From Cheilinus undulatus (lineage: Eukaryota; Chordata; Actinopteri; Labriformes; Labridae), in assembly GCF_018320785.1 (NCBI RefSeq), contig NC_054872.1:22340769-22404768 (forward strand): DNA of 64,000 nucleotides, given 5' to 3'. Made by a program: the position numbers and the translations under genes. Below, in pieces: positions 63,106-64,000 of the stretch. The notes under the pieces were generated by a model that saw only the letters and a program-made list of their open reading frames with translations, was not told the origin of the DNA and searched no databases. Every line of letters starts with the position of its first letter. Positions within the stretch are counted from its first letter, which is position 1.

Positions 63106-64000
63106 CATTTGATACATCAGGCAGGTTTTGTGTTTAAGTGTTTAACAGTCACACCAAGTAAGGTTTAATGCTTTTTTCAGTGGTGAGAACCTCCTCTGTT
63201 TACTCTGCACAGTTGGAAAACAAACCCTGCACACTGCCTTCATTGAGCTGATTTTGCCACATTTCCAGTGTAAACATGCCACATACTCAAAAACATCTTA
63301 GAATTTGTAAGTTAGATGAATGCAACACCAAAAAAAGCTTTTAAATATGAAGCCACTGATGATTAAAACACATTTTCATAGAATATTTTAGGTATTATCT
63401 GTGTCTCCATGTTATTTTTAAAACGTCAAAATACATAAATGTGTTCCAAAGAATCTGAATAAAATAATGAATACTACACAGCACATATTCCACTGTAGAT
63501 TTAAGTTATGTTGAAATGGATCTTGGCTTTTGCCTTGCATGTATCAATGTTCTCATTAGCCACCCAGTGCTGTTTTGTGTCTGTTGCCTAGTAACAAATG
63601 TAACAGTATAGCATCAGAGAGGTGAGCATTTCACCATATTGCTTATTTTTATTTTATTTTTTACACAAGAATGAAATAAACTTGAATGAAAAGATTTAAA
63701 ACAGGAGTGGTTTAGAGACAGATTTAAGGTTGAATGAGGCCAGTGGGGGGAGTTATTAAAGCGTGACATGGCAGATCTATTATCCTGCCGAGTCATGCTT
63801 GTCGCCTCACTCTGACCGGCTCTCTCTGGTATGTTACTCAAATGAAATCCTCCTGATTCACTGGGGCTGCTTCACCGTCAGAGCTGGTCAGTGCTGACAT
63901 GTGAAGCTCTGGATGTGCTTAGTGTGATTAGAAATCGACTCCTGTCTGTCAAATGAACCAAGCAGCAGTGAATCTGATGGTTAGACCTGCTTGATGGTTT

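Larger units (their letters stand above)
49509..64000. other. Repeat-rich stretch without confirmed coding exons
   Basis: Apart from the weak 52862 candidate, no frame here has splice support or a recognised domain. It may be the long first intron of a gene beginning at 49205. The region 58380-60990 shows only AT-rich DNA and a GA tract; 63106-64000 shows nothing I can name. Confidence 0.4.

Noticed and set aside
62820-63137. 105-residue reading frame
   Set aside because: It lies inside a non-autonomous element and shows no splice signals, homology or start context of note.
1-64000. CRISPR arrays, operons, prophage or toxin-antitoxin systems
   Set aside because: Intron-containing vertebrate genes and fish transposons fill the window. 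No direct-repeat/spacer pattern or prokaryotic gene arrangement exists.

Overview
This window is a piece of vertebrate nuclear genome, almost certainly from a ray-finned (teleost) fish. Three multi-exon genes with GT-AG introns are recognisable by the proteins they encode: zfat (5' part, minus strand), ptp4a3 (minus strand) and an ndrg1 orthologue (plus strand). Their human counterparts all lie on 8q24, so this is a rearranged block of conserved synteny. The rest is AT-rich, non-coding, and full of fish-type repeats: Tc1/mariner elements with IR/DR-like ends, hAT elements with 8-bp target duplications, MITEs, SINE-like tRNA-derived fragments, LINE remnants, microsatellites and degenerate ATAC/ATGAT arrays. 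There are no prokaryotic features.

Layout. 1-5405: first nine coding exons of zfat, with the start codon at 5405 and the gene leaving the window at base 1. 5600-6220: a common fish repeat and a MITE. 6510-12176: 3' UTR and five coding exons of ptp4a3. Its long last intron holds a strange T/A-rich tandem array. A probable 5' non-coding exon lies at 22688 on the same strand. 12177-39980: intron and intergenic DNA with an hAT element, a full-length but broken Tc1 element set inside a TATCR array, a second Tc1 element, a LINE reverse transcriptase remnant and simple repeats. 39982-44845: complete ndrg1, with a TATA box, 12 coding exons and a polyadenylation signal. 44846-64000: no confirmed coding gene. 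It holds a degraded Tc1 element, a GC-richer candidate first exon ending in a strong donor at 49502, a dispersed repeat present three times, an hAT element with a perfect target duplication, an L2-like tail and several MITEs.

The genes do not form a pathway. zfat encodes a zinc-finger/AT-hook transcription factor, ptp4a3 a prenylated PRL phosphatase, and ndrg1 an SGK-phosphorylated alpha/beta-hydrolase-fold stress protein. Exon boundaries were placed by hand from splice signals and frame continuity. All three models keep an open frame across every junction (zfat 308 codons to the window edge, ptp4a3 170 aa, ndrg1 376 aa). I did not find a convincing new biological system. The best leads are a possible ptp4a3 upstream ORF, a weak frame-keeping donor in zfat, kinase-site retention in the ndrg1 tail, and the array/transposon structures.
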